Part shown: positions 1-11,439 of the stretch, piece after piece | Layout: each line of letters begins with the position of its first letter | Position numbering within the stretch: the stretch's first letter is position 1 | DNA from: Conidiobolus incongruus B7586 | Taxonomy: Eukaryota > Entomophthoromycota > Entomophthoromycetes > Entomophthorales > Conidiobolaceae | Direction: 5' to 3' | NCBI GenBank assembly: GCA_000697335.1 | Contig: JNEM01012546.1 | Span: 1-26,660, forward strand | DNA length: 26,660 bases | The notes under the pieces: generated by a model | What the model saw: only the letters and a program-made list of their open reading frames with translations | The model's database searches: none | What the model was told of the DNA's origin: nothing | Position numbers and translations under genes: made by a program

Positions 1-1080
1 TATTATTTTATATAATACTTTACAGATATACTAAATTTTTTTTATTAGTATCATTATACTTAAATCCCTCTCTAAAAAAATCTACTTGTATATTAATCAA
101 CTTTATAAAAAAGGTAAATTAACTTATGATATTGTTAGAATTACTAGTGTTAGCTAGTCTACTATAGTTAAAGTTGTTAAGAATAATAATAAAGAAACAT
201 TTAAACTTAAACTTAAGTATATTAAAATTATAGATAAATATAATAAGAAATATATTTGTAGGTTAGTTAATATAGGTAAATATAGTATTATTATAGAAAT
301 ACAACAGGAACTATAAAACTATACAAGAATATTAGTTAACACTAATACTATTATATATATTTTATATTAACATAGATACCACTTATACTTTAAGAAAAAA
401 CACTTTTAACTAAAGAAATCCTATTGTAAAGTTAAACAAGAGTTTAAATATCACTATTAATATTAAATTAAAACTAATTAGAATAAGGTTATTTAGTTTA
501 ATGAAACAAAAATATACTTTAGTAAATCTAATAGAAAAACTAAATATTTTAAAAAAAATACAAAACTACTTTGTGATTATTATATTAATTTTAACTAAAA
601 GTATAATAATAGGTTAATTATTATTTAAGGATGTATATTATCTTTAGGTGTAAAGTATCTTTGTAAAGTTAATAGGGGAATTAATATTAAGATGTATTAA
701 AATATTCTAAACAATAAATTAAAAAAACCATTGAATAATATAGGTTAAACAAATCTAATGTTATTTTTTAGTAAGATAATACCTTTTGTTATACTATAGC
801 TTCTATTACCAAATAGCTTAAAAATAACAAGATAATAGTTATAAAGTAGCTTCTTTAATTTTTTAACTTTAATTTAATTAAACACTTTTAAGATTAGTTA
901 AAAAAAGGTATTAAAGTTTTCCCCCTAGTAAAAAATTTAAATCAACTTTAAAAATATATTTAAGAAGCATAGAACAAAATTAACCTTTTTTAATATAAGA
1001 AGTTTGTTGATTTTATACCCTACAAACTTAAAGAAGTTAGAAAAATTAAAGATAAATACACTAGGTTTTAAATTTTTTTT
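1..1080 (+). mobile_element. Decayed Tc1/mariner-type transposase
   Basis: Conceptual translation keeps the order of a Tc1-type transposase despite many stops. It starts with a helix-turn-helix stretch around 110-250 (TYDIVRITSVS, STIVKVVKNN). The first catalytic block at 485-510 reads as KVI-stop-FNETKIYF where the family has W-(S/F)-DE(T/S)K. A WG block follows at 623-634. The second catalytic block at 766-780 reads F-stop-stop-DN where the family has FQQDN. The C-terminal SPDLNPIEN block lies at 916-960. At least one frame change separates 634 from 766. Most losses are C:G to T:A transitions: Gln codons became TAA/TAG, Trp became TAG/TAA, and two Asp codons became AAT (500-502 and about 934-936). 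The element is dead. Its left end lies outside the window and I found no convincing terminal inverted repeat on the right. Confidence 0.85.
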
Positions 1081-3110
1081 ATCACCAAAAACCTACAAAT
1101 TTATAACTCACCTTAGGTAAAATTTAAAAGTTTATATTTTAACCAATTAATAGCTAAATATCATCATTTAATAATATATATAACTAATAAATATAATAGA
1201 TTTTAATTATTTAATTTAAGTTTATTTTATTAAATATTAATTAAGTTATTAGTAAAAATATAAGTGTTTTTGATTTTATAACTCACTTTTATAGGTTAGT
1301 GTATTAAATTTATTATTACTTGTATTTTTGAATTAAATAAGTTTATTAATTAGTAATTAATTTATTAATAATTATCAAATTTAATAGTTAAGTATATGAA
1401 TGATTCTAAAAAATATATTACCTTTTATAAACTGAATGAAATTTTAAAATATTATTGAATTCATATTCTGAAATAAGATTTTCATATTATCAAGTAATGA
1501 CTCTAATAAACAGAATTATTTTATATATTTCTCAGTTAGATTTAATATATTTAACAAAAATATCAATGATTTAATTTATAATTTTTATGATTAATCTTAG
1601 TAAAATTCAAAATTTATTTATAAATAGTAATACCTTACTTAGAATCATTCAAATATATAAGATATTAAAAATTTTGATTTATTTTATGATTCAAATTATA
1701 CAAACATTTTATGATTTAAATTTTTCTATCAATAACAAAAATATTACTATTTTGTTAAAACTTGGTTAAAATTATAATAATTTTAAAATTCAAAATTCAA
1801 GTTTTTGATATTAAATTCCAAATGAGGAACTACTATTAAGTTTGTGAAATTATAAGTTTTCACTCATCAATTAGTAATATTTGTTATACTTTGATATTGT
1901 CAATTTATTTTTTTAAAAACTATATAATTATATGTGATGATATATATAATTTAGAGGTTTAAACTTAATATATTCAAGTTGCTATATTATTTGAACTTTG
2001 ATAATTTATAATCCAAAATTGTTATCTATATTTTAAATATTAATTAAATAAGGAAATATATTATGGCACTAAGCCATCTTAAAAGTATAGTTCATCAGCT
2101 TAGTAAAACCTATAAATAAGATTGATATTTAAAAATAAAGTAGATTAATTTAAATAACATTCCTTAATGCATCAAACTAAACAGAAATTAGAATACTAAA
2201 GTGGTTTTTGCATTTAATACAAAAGTAACATCAATTGAATTTTCAAGCTTAGGTATTTATAATATTAGAAATAAAAATAAATAATTTGGAGATATGGTAA
2301 AGAAAATAATTGTGAAAAGTTTATTAATAAATATAAATAATTATGGTATCATAAATATTCCATGATAAAAAATCGAATAAATCAATTTTCATTAATGCTA
2401 TCAAGATCTTTGATAATAATTCTAGAGCATACTATATACAAACAAAATAATGCTTATTTAGCTAAATTGAAGCTAATTTTAATTTAAATTTTGAACTCAG
2501 TAATTCAACCAATTTTAGTATTGATCAATTAATAATTATACTTAACATATTCTAATATTTCAAGTTAATTATAATTAAATTATTATACTATCCCAATAAG
2601 ATTAGTATCTATTTTCTTTCTAAATATATAGTGATTTCATAAAATTTATGATGCAGATTAACTATTATTTATTTGCTTTTATGGTTAATATAATACTATT
2701 TTCATGTGAAGGTTATTGATTCGATTATCTTTTGATATTAAACATATTATAAAAGTATTTTTATTGTTAAATATAACTAATTAATATAATTATTGAATTA
2801 TTAAAAATATTATATTGTATTGATAGTTGTATTGATGATCTATTTAAAGTACTTGATATTAATTATTGTAGGTTCATTGATGTACAAAAGATATATTAAT
2901 TGGGATATGGCTACCTTGAATTTACTAACGGTTTTGTTTATTAATTTAGTGAATTTCAAAATAATCTGGGATTTTTTTTATTGGATAAATTAAAATAAAA
3001 ATAAATTTAATAGAATTTCAAATTAACTAAAAGTATTTGTTTAACTCTTATTATTGAACCAAAATAATCAATAGATAATTATTTCGTGACATTAAAATTT
3101 GGCTCTTATA
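1081..3110. other. AT-rich spacer, no gene seen
   Basis: Extremely AT-rich sequence with stops in all frames. The only open frame of 60 codons (1587-1769) is Ile/Asn/Lys-rich with no domain signal and looks like chance. The short string TTATAACTCAC occurs twice (near 1101 and 1276) just beyond the Tc1 relic and may belong to its edge. A small inverted repeat ATGGC/GCCAT lies near 2062. No RNA gene was recognised. Confidence 0.6.
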
Positions 3111-3119
3111 TTCCCCGCG

Positions 3120-3280
3120 TGCTCCTCCATTACCACACGTGGTCAATCAAGTTATCTTTTTTCAGTTTCTTAGGTTTGAGAGGAAGATTGACTTTACTAA
3201 TGTGGGGAGAACCAATCAAAATCAAGAAATCTCGAGCAATATTTTGAAAGCTAGAGGATTGAGCCAATCAAATTGGCGAA
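3120..3280 (+). promoter_or_regulatory. CCAAT-box cluster upstream of the 140-residue membrane protein gene
   Basis: An island of raised G+C with several CCAAT or near-CCAAT pentamers, about 390-550 bp before the start codon at 3667. One pair forms an inverted repeat, GCCAAT-CAA-ATTGGC, at 3263-3277. CCAAT boxes are bound by the NF-Y/Hap complex in fungi. Use by this gene is inferred from position only. Confidence 0.45.
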
Positions 3281-3555
3281 TTCTAAATTGAATTAAACTT
3301 AAAATTTTAATTAACTTACTTGATATAAATTGAATAATAATTGAATTTTTTAATATAATATATTTGATCATTTAAAGAAATTTTTAAATATTTCCAAGAT
3401 TGATAACACGATAATCAAATACTAAATATGTTAATTAACAATGAGTTCATTTCACCTTTATTATGATTACAGAACACTTACCTTCTCCCTTCCCCCGCAA
3501 TGGCTAAGTTGGAGCTCCCAAACCCAATAAGATAAAGTATTGTAAAAAGTTGGAG

Positions 3556-3564
3556 TATAAATAG
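3556..3564 (+). promoter_or_regulatory. TATA box (TATAAATAG)
   Basis: A TATAAATAG string lies 103 bp before the ATG at 3667, in a short stretch of raised G+C (3480-3560). The spacing leaves a 5' leader of roughly 70-80 nt, and the sequence matches a strong RNA polymerase II TATA element. Confidence 0.6.
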
Positions 3565-3666
3565 AGAATTGGTGGTAATAGCTTTAAGCATCATTATTAA
3601 ATTTTAGACTTTCGATCCATTCTATATCCTCTAATCTAATTTTTAAACCATCTGTAATAGTTCAAA

Positions 3667-4089
3667 ATGTTTGATCATATGTATATTATCCAAGGAGCTG
3701 CCGTGATGGTAGTCTTCTTAACCTGGTTCTTATTCAGTTTACCTCACAATTATTATCAATTCGTTGGTGGGGACGTTCCAGCGGACCCCGAAGCTTTCGA
3801 TCCTAAAACTGAATTTGAATACCGTAGTATCAACAACCATCGTCAACTGCTTGATGGTTTATTACTGTTAGCAATTGGTATTGTCTTCAACATCTTGGGT
3901 ATGGGATACAAAGTAGCAGCCGATGTATTCTCCTTGATAATAGCTTTCAGTTTATTCTTTATGGCCTGTTTCAATGTCCTCGGATTCATGAGAATTGCTA
4001 GAATATTCTGGATATTACACTCTTTAGCGACTTTGGGCTTATTCATCTTACCTTTCGCTACAAGAACTTGGTTCAATTTTTGGTGGTAA
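3667..4089 (+). CDS. Small four-helix membrane protein, unknown family
   Basis: An uninterrupted 140-residue frame with coding-like G+C (about 40%) against spacers near 20%, started by ATG after TTCAAA and preceded by a TATA box. I do not recognise the family. Hydrophobic segments at about residues 7-26, 61-80, 84-106 and 111-131 predict four membrane helices. A polar loop (about 30-60) is rich in Pro, Asp and Glu (VPADPEAFDPKTEFEY) and would separate helices 1 and 2. The protein ends in an aromatic tail, WFNFWW. There is no signal for an enzyme active site. The FLTW string in helix 1 and the overall plan recur in the minus-strand protein at 22037-22510. The opposite-strand frame 3843-4076 is a shadow. 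An AATAAA lies about 130 bp after the stop. Confidence 0.8.
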   Translation: MFDHMYIIQGAAVMVVFLTWFLFSLPHNYYQFVGGDVPADPEAFDPKTEFEYRSINNHRQLLDGLLLLAIGIVFNILGMGYKVAADVFSLIIAFSLFFMACFNVLGFMRIARIFWILHSLATLGLFILPFATRTWFNFWW

Positions 4090-7000
4090 ATGAATTTTAA
4101 CTACCATCAATTTTTGAAATTAATTTTTTCTTGAATTTAATTTTTTTAATTGCATTTTTCATCATCATTTACCATTATCAATTCAATTCATCAATGACTC
4201 TTTTACCTATCAAATTCAATAAATAATTAATAATAAATAATATATTAACAATTGACAATTTTTTATAATAATTTCAATTTTAACCATTTGTATTATTATT
4301 AAGGTATTATTTGATTCCCATTTATTCGATTAATAATATATTCTCCATCATTCAATGTTATTTGCTTCCTTTTTCTATAAACTAAAAATTTCTTTCTTCA
4401 ATAGTTTAAATTTGAATAACTATAGTTAAACTTTAAAGTACATTATAATGAATATATTTGATAATCAAAATTTAATATAAAATTATAGTGATTATATTTG
4501 AATTAAGAAAAAATTATTGGTATAATATTTTTCAATTAATACTGCTGAACTATTTCTATTATTTCATATATTGATATCAATTATTTGACAAAAAAATTGT
4601 TTCAACTTACTATTAAATATTGTAAAGATGAATAAAATAGTATAAATAATTTAAAAAGATCTAATAAAAAAAGCCATATATTAATTAATTCATTTCTAGG
4701 AAGTGGCTTTTAATAATTTATTACATGTGAAAGAAATACTACAAAAGTATGAATGAGACTTGGAAAATAGTACGGATTGAAATATTAGTAAAATTAAATC
4801 ATGAGGCAAAAAGATGCGGATTTAGGTTTTTTTTCTATTACTCATACTAACACAAATATATACCCTTTAAAATAATTTTATTATTTACATTAATAAATTT
4901 TAATTAGAATATTAAGAACATTTATTCAATTCATATACCAGTGTTTCTAAACAGGTAATCATAATTTTATAAAAGGAAATTAATCTGAAACCAAAATATT
5001 AAAGAATCGTTACTGAAAATCACTGTGTACAACATAGAATAAAATGAGTATTGACTCCAGATCAGTATTACTATCACTGATATTTTGTAAGTAAATAATA
5101 TAGTACTTTTAATTTAGAAATCAAAATTATCATTCATAGCTTTAAACTAATTAACCATTAATTGAAAATAGCTAAAATGAATAGACGCTCTCTAGAAAGA
5201 GAAGTATACAATTGAATTTCGAGGATGATTTCTAACACATGATATCATTTATATACAAATAAATATTAAATTGATAGTCTGATAGTTATTATTTGTTAAC
5301 ATTTTTCAATATATTTAGTAGTTATTATAATTTATTAGAATTCATCTGATGTAATTATAAAACCTCAATCACTTCATATTCTTTCAAAAAACCAAGTTTA
5401 TTACTACATAACTAATTCAATTTTTTATATTATTAATTCTAAATCTTGATCTATGATATAACTTATATATATTTCAATTGAATATATATTTCAACTATGA
5501 GTTTTTGAGTCTTTAGACTTTTTGTATTGAACCTAATTTTATTAAATTTGAACTTTTGTAATTCAATTCTAGCTATAAAATTTAAAATTAGAATTTAAAA
5601 TACCTTTATTAGTCTTTAATTATTATTTATAATATTGATTTTTAATATTTATTTTTCAATATATTTTATAATTTGATATTCATATTAGAAATTCTATTTA
5701 TATTAGCTTTTATATTATTGATTCAATAATTTTTATAGCAATTACATTTTATATTTGTTATTTGAAGTTGTTATCAGTTCGCAAAAAGGGTAATATACGT
5801 TAAAATTACTCTATTAGACTCATAAATATATATTGTTTAATATAATTTTTTCCCAAATCATTATATCTAATATGTCTCTACTTCCTAAATTATTTATTGA
5901 ATAAAATTCCTCAAGTGCTGTGCCTCGCCCATGGATTTATATAAAATCCTTATAAACACTGGAGTATATAAAAATTCAGTACGTAAAGTAAATATATTAA
6001 CTTAAACTTGATGCCATCGAAAGTCGGTAATTGGGTTGATATATTGAATTTATTATGTTACCCCGGTATTTTTAAATTTGAGTTCTATAGATAAATGAGG
6101 TAAATTTTGATATTATTAATTATACATGATTATCTTTGTTTGCAATTGTTTAGCAATTAATTTTTATACATTGATTCCTTTATTAATATTGAAAAAATTA
6201 TAGGTTTTGTTAGATGGGTTGAAATATTAGTTAAGTTACACCAGCTCACAAATATCTATTAGTATTTTTGAACCTATGTTCAAAAATCAAAGTCTATTGA
6301 TTAATACTTTTTTTCAAAATGTTTGAACTATATCATTTATTATTTATCTTCAATTGAGAAAAATCCCCCATATTTTATTACTTTTTTCAATATATAAAAA
6401 TTCAAAAAAAATACATATGTTGTTCATAGTATGAGCAAATTCGAGAATCTTATCATATGTTAATATAATTTTAATTATCCTATTTTGCACAAACAACTTG
6501 TAATAAAAGCAAATATAAATCTCAACATCATTATAACATATGAAACTTTATTAAAATATAATCAAGCTATATTTAATAATTTTTTTCATATTATTGTTCT
6601 TTCTAATGATTTTGATTTAATATTGTTACAAATTTTTTGTACCAACAAAACAGTTAAAATTGAATATTAAAACTCTCAACTAAAAAATCTAATTTGTGTA
6701 AACATAAATTTAAGGATTAAAATGTTAAATTTATAATTAATTTAATAAAACCAAAAATTTTTTAAATCTAAATTTATATCATTTGATCTAAATTAATGGT
6801 TGATATTTATTTAATTTATTAAAATTTTGCATCAATTCAAGTTAGGTGTTATAAATATTTTGGATAAATTACTCCATTTGAATTCGATACAGCATTTAGT
6901 AACATATAATTTATAAATAATTGAAAAAAGTTGATTTAGCGAAATTTATTAGGTAAAATTTGATAATATGTAGAGATCTTGCTAAATGTTGTAGAAGGAA

Positions 7001-7250
7001 AATAAACATTATTGGAATTAATCTCACCAAATTTAGGTATCGGGATAACTCAGTATCTTAGCATTGATGAATTTACATAATAGGCTATCAAGTATACTTT
7101 TTTATTGATAATTACCATATAGAAATGTCATTTTGATCAAATCATGTAGGGTTAAAAATGATCTTATCAGTTTTATTGGCTAAGTTTCATATTAGGGAAA
7201 TTTGATGTGATTAAAACGCTTGACGGATCTAGTAATTTAATTGAATTAAC
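4090..7250. other. Long AT-rich spacer, no gene seen
   Basis: About 3.1 kb with no convincing gene. The only listed-size open frame, 6485-6670, is low-complexity Ile/Asn/Leu with no ATG context or G+C rise. A perfect 8-bp inverted repeat (AAAAGCCA at 4669-4676, TGGCTTTT at 4704-4711) sits 580 bp after the preceding gene. A short island of raised G+C at 5910-6085 holds no frame longer than about 25 codons. Similar strings around GG(G/A)TTGA(A/T)ATATT occur at 4774, 6033 and 6216 and may be scraps of one repeat. Confidence 0.55.
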
Positions 7251-7291
7251 CTGACGTTGGAAATTTAGAATTTCAGTTGTGATGAAGTCAT

Positions 7292-7306
7292 TGCATTTGA
7301 AATGCA
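7292..7306. promoter_or_regulatory. Perfect palindrome beside a TATA box
   Basis: TGCATTT-G-AAATGCA is a perfect 7+1+7 inverted repeat that ends one base before the TATA box at 7308. This is where a dimeric DNA-binding protein would control the secreted-protein gene. Binding is inferred; only the symmetry and position are seen. Confidence 0.45.
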
Positions 7307-7307
7307 G

Positions 7308-7315
7308 TATATAAG
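7308..7315 (+). promoter_or_regulatory. TATA box (TATATAAG)
   Basis: TATATAAG lies 67 bp before the ATG at 7375, next to the palindrome at 7292-7306, and supports that start codon. Confidence 0.6.
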
Positions 7316-7374
7316 AGTTAATACTCGACATTAACAATCATTATCAAATACTTTTATCATTAATAAATTCCAAT

Positions 7375-7689
7375 ATGGTTCAAATCTCCCAAGCTCTTAT
7401 GATGTTTGCCAATTTGGCACTTGTTCAATCTTGGTGCGCGCCTTGGAACCAGGGAGGATCTGTGACCTTGTATAGAAACACTGGCTTGTCGGGTGGAACA
7501 GCAGTTGTCGTATCCAGTGACTCATGCCAGAACATCAACGGTGTTTGGAAGTCTGCCAAATCCAATGGCAACTATATGTGTACAATTTACCGTAGCAAAG
7601 GCTGTTCTGGAACATCTGTCAGTGTCGATGCTACAGGTTATAGAAACCCAGGCTTCGAAATCCAATCTGTTAAATGTCCTTGTGTTTAA
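7375..7689 (+). CDS. Small secreted cysteine-rich protein, beta/gamma-crystallin-like
   Basis: A 104-residue frame with a clear promoter. Residues 1-19 look like a cleaved secretion signal (hydrophobic ALMMFANLALV, then QS|WC). The mature part of about 85 residues has six cysteines (21, 51, 69, 77, 101, 103), enough for three disulfides. It contains two related segments: VTLYRNTGLSGGTAVVV (residues 30-46) and CTIYRSKGCSGTSVSV (69-84). This x-T-(L/I)-Y-R-x-x-G-x-S-G-T pattern resembles the paired Greek-key motifs of beta/gamma-crystallin folds found in small secreted microbial proteins. Such proteins can be killer toxins, protease inhibitors or wall proteins; the role here is unknown. Its G+C is well above its surroundings. 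The frame 7493-7747 is a shadow. AATAAA follows about 15 bp after the stop. Confidence 0.8.
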   Translation: MVQISQALMMFANLALVQSWCAPWNQGGSVTLYRNTGLSGGTAVVVSSDSCQNINGVWKSAKSNGNYMCTIYRSKGCSGTSVSVDATGYRNPGFEIQSVKCPCV

Positions 7690-9200
7690 TTTTTATTCTT
7701 TAAATAAATTATTATTTTATCAACTGAATATATTATTATATGTTTAAAATTTTATTTACAATGGCTAATGGTATAAATCATAATATCTTTATACTTTTGT
7801 TATTAATGACAATTTTCCAAATATAGTAAAAATTTTATTAAATTTTATTCCTTATTCAGTTTTGACAGATCATTCAAAACAATCATGTCACCAAACCTCA
7901 AATTACAAAAGTATCTAATATCAATAATTTGTCTACCATTATTCTAATATTGAAATTGATTTATAGTATTTAGAGTTTTATTTTACATCATAGGATATTA
8001 TATGGTATTCATATATATACTATCAGTGTTTTTACATTTCTTTCAACTTTATGCAAATACTATCTTATAATTTTGAAGATCAAATATCATTAGTTCAATT
8101 TTCACCGATTCACATAAATATACAATATAAAATATAAAAAATTGTTTTAATTTTGAATATCAATATTATAATATGATTAAATTAAATATGGATTTTGACA
8201 TGATATATTCAATTAGTTTTAAAAATTCGTTTTTCAATATTATTACATTAGTTATATGGGGATGTACTCTATCAAAGCAGTTGTTGAGTTAAAATAAGTA
8301 AATTTGAATATTACTTTTTGATAGGTTGAATTTGTAAATCCAAATAATTCGAATATAGCAACTTTTCATTCTTAAGCTTAATCAGAATTAATACTTTATT
8401 TTATGACTATTTAAATTATGATTGAAATCTTTAAATATAATATATTCTAGATCAAATATTTTTATGCGAATTTTTTAAACAATTGAAAATTATATAATTT
8501 TATTCAAGATTGATTGTAATAGATACTTGATTTACAAATTCTGATTAAATAACCATATTATATTGATCTAATTGATGCTATATTATTATAATAAATTTAT
8601 CTATCAATATATCATTACTTTTCAATTTTAATTAAATTTCTTAATAATTATAATTTTTAATAACTTTGTATACTACTCACTACATTGTCATTTTCTATCA
8701 ATTTAAACTCAATTGAATATTTTTAATATAGGTAAATTATGATATGTGTGATATTCACTTAATATTCACAAAATATTTCAAGTAATAATCAAATTATTTA
8801 ATATTGTTCGGTGAACAACTTTAATTATATTTATAATCTAAAATGCTAGTATTATTATACTATAAATGGACCAATTGAAAACAGATTAAAGATATTGGCC
8901 TTTTATTCACAATGATAAAATAATTAGATATTTATATAAATAAATCTTGATGATTTTGATATTGAAAAAATTCGATTAAAGTTTATTTTAATTGAATGAA
9001 GATTTTTAATGAAAAATTAATATTAAATTCATTCTTATCCCATAAATTGATTATTTTTATTATTGGATTAAATATGAGATGAATTGTGATGGTCAAAAAT
9101 TAAAATATATATATTATTAATCAAATTATTAACACGAATAATAATAAAATTAGTTATAATCAATATATTCAAGGAATATTATTAAATCAAAATCTACAAA
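7690..9200. other. AT-rich spacer, no gene seen
   Basis: About 1.5 kb of AT-rich sequence with stops in every frame, no raised G+C, no hairpin worth naming and no RNA gene recognised. The last 50 bp must hold the promoter of the CCDC43-like gene, but AT content hides any TATA element. Confidence 0.6.
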
Positions 9201-10076
9201 ATGGAAGAAAGTATGTTAGAATTTATTAAACCCGATTTATTAAATTTATCTATCGATGACGAAGTAAACAATATATTTCCTTTATAATTAAAAAAAATAC
9301 TAAGTATTTATTTAGGCAGTTATCGAATATATCGCAGGAATTGTAGAAGGTGAAGATATTGACGGAGAAGATAAATTTGAAAGTATTCAGGGTTATTTGA
9401 CAGAATTTACAGTAATATTTCTTCTATTTTTATATTTTAATTAGATTCTAATATTCGATTTATTTAGGATTCATCAACAGATGATATAATAAACAAATGG
9501 TTAGACAAGTTTAACTCTATCAAAAAAATCAAAGAGGCTGAAGCTGAAGAATTAAGGAAGAAAGAGGCTGAAATGATTAGAGGTATTGTTATTGAATTTT
9601 TCATTTATTCAATATCTAATAGTTTCATCTTTTAGAAATGGAATTATTAAAATTAAAAGAACAAGTTAAAAATGACAAAGAACCCAAAAAAGCTCCCAAA
9701 AAGGTTTTAACGGAGGAAGAACTAGCTATGAAGAAGCAGTTGCTCGCTCAGTATGATTACGAAGTGATAGAAATTGAAGAGGAGGAAGAAGCTCCAAAAC
9801 CTGTTAAACCTGTTCGTGGTCCTCCTCCAAAACCTAATCCAGATGGTAATAACAGGCTCATAGATTTTCTAACATATGCAATCTAACCTTTATTATTTAG
9901 AATTATTTGTTAACAACAATGCCAAATTAGTTGAAGAAAAAGAGAGGATGAAACGAGAAATGGCTAAAAAACAGCATACTGAAAAGGTTCAAAGGGATAA
10001 GATCAATCTTGAGAAGCAGAGACAAGAGAGGGAACGAAAGAAAACTACTCAAAAACAAGAAAAGAGAAGAATGTAA
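9201..10076 (+). CDS. CCDC43: CCDC43-like coiled-coil protein, five exons
   Basis: Exons 9201-9263, 9316-9411, 9468-9582, 9636-9845 and 9901-10076 join to 660 nt, encoding 219 residues (human CCDC43 is about 224). Introns are 52, 56, 53 and 55 bp with GTAAAC, GTAATA, GTATTG and GTAATA donors and CTAA-type branch motifs. The N-terminal part (residues about 20-55, AVIEYIAGIVEG then GYLTEF) matches the helical, PWI-like N-terminal region of the family. An acidic and proline-rich middle (KVLTEEELAMKKQLLAQYDY, then EEEEEAPKPVKPV) is followed by ELFVNNNA and a highly charged coiled coil to the C terminus (KRKEMAKK-like, RQERERKKTTQKQEKRR). The order and the LLAQY and LF-N-N blocks match CCDC43 as I remember it. 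The family's biochemical role is poorly known. Confidence 0.85.
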
Positions 10077-10439
10077 AATGATTAAATTATTTTAGAGATA
10101 TCTATTTTATATATTATTGTTTAAGTTTCAATAATCAAAAATATTGTTTCAATTTATATTAGTTGATTTGTTTATTTAATTAAACTCATTTAATGAGAAT
10201 GCCATTTTTAGAGAAATTTAATAAGTGATTATAATAGTGGGAGCCTGCAATTTACCAAAATCTTATATTTTCACCAAACCAAATTGAATTTTAATTTTCA
10301 ATCTGAATTTTTCTAATCAAAATTTAAAATATAAATCAAAACATTAAACTCATATTGGCTTATTTAATTTTTTAAAATTTGGAAAATTTCAATTTTATAC
10401 TTTATTCACTTTCTTAGATTACCTTAATATAGGGATGCT
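10077..10439. other. Spacer after the CCDC43-like gene
   Basis: About 360 bp with no open frame of note. It presumably holds the 3' untranslated region of the preceding gene. Confidence 0.5.
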
Positions 10440-10900
10440 CCTTCAACCTTCTGAACATTTAATTTCTTCTAAATTCGAATTAATCAGCTTTGTCAAAATT
10501 TCGCAATAAGCGAAGCTTATATGGGTATTCAAAGTTCTGGTAGTAATGATTGCAAGTATACTTAAATTGTGATCTTGGTAGAGAATATATTAATAAATCA
10601 AAAACCACTACCTATCGATTTATAGATGCAACAACTTCCCTTTTAAGCTCTATGCATCTTTTACTGTTCGGGATAACAATCTCTATTGTTTGTTTATAAA
10701 AAATCCAAATTTCAATCATCAAGAGTCAGTGAATACCTCCTCACATCCAGCAGCTAAACATTTCATCATTCATAAGCATAAAGATTCTCAAAAAATTTGA
10801 CAATGATGTTAAAAACCTTGATATATTCATTTTCTTTAAAGAAAACCTATGCAAATATGATTCTGAATTCACAAGATATTTACAATGCTAGGAAAAGAAA
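10440..10900 (+). mobile_element. FAR1/MULE-type transposase relic, N-terminal part
   Basis: Three frames read in order as the N-terminal domain of FAR1-type MULE transposases. INQLCQNFAISEAYMGIQSS (about 10481-10540) matches the first helix and strand. LNCDLGREYINKSKTTTYRF (about 10562-10624) matches the zinc-finger CDRGG-Y block. NLYCLFIKNPNFNHQESVNT then SSHPAAKHF (about 10676-10765) matches the W-x-L-x-V-x-NP-x-HNHE...HP block. SQDIYNARKRK (about 10869-10901) matches the linker DIYNARKK motif just before the transposase core. Frame changes and stops separate these pieces and the DDE core is absent, so this is a truncated fossil. The His of the HNH triad is replaced by Phe (NFNH). Confidence 0.7.
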
Positions 10901-11439
10901 GTAATATTTATTATCTAGATCCTTAATTTAAATATTATTTAATAAATTTACTCAAAATAAATATATTATAAATTATATAACTCAAAATAATAACGCTATT
11001 AAACCTTGCTTTTGAATAAAAAATTAAAATTATTTTCAAAATATGTAATAATTTAATTTCAAATATAAAATTAATAGCTTTAATTTACCATTGTTTGATG
11101 AAATATATAATCTATAATAAAATAAAACTTATTCAAATTAACATATTTTATAAAATGAAGTATTAGAAGGTAACAAACAAAATCTAAAAATATATTCATA
11201 ATAAACTTGGATTTAGTCTTAAAATATTGATGGATAATTTTAAGTTTATTAGAATTATATTATAATAAATTAATCTGTGTTTGGGTGCAAAGAAAGTTAA
11301 ATTAAAAAGATATTTTTAGCTAACAAAATTGCTCTGAATTCATATATATAAAAGATAATAGTTATTAGCTATTTATATAAGAGTAAATTTATTTTTAATA
11401 TAGGAATTTAGAGGATAGTTAGGGTTTTGTAATAATAAG
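10901..11439. other. AT-rich spacer, no gene seen
   Basis: About 540 bp, AT-rich, no open frame and no recognised RNA. The left edge of the dispersed repeat that follows is not sharp and may reach into this stretch. Confidence 0.5.

Noticed and set aside
1587-1769. 60-codon plus-strand frame
   Set aside because: Spacer-level G+C, Ile/Asn/Lys-rich, and no promoter or domain; expected by chance in AT-rich DNA.
2700-2740. Possible tRNA B box (GGTTATTGATTCGATTATC)
   Set aside because: Lacks the GGTTCGANTCC core, and no A box or acceptor stem could be built. No tRNA was found in the window.
5215-5285. Possible further box C/D snoRNA (GATGATT ... CTGA)
   Set aside because: Box C is imperfect, no terminal stem, no host introns and no rRNA complementarity noticed.
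6485-6670. 61-codon plus-strand frame
   Set aside because: Opens at a non-ATG codon, low complexity, no G+C rise.
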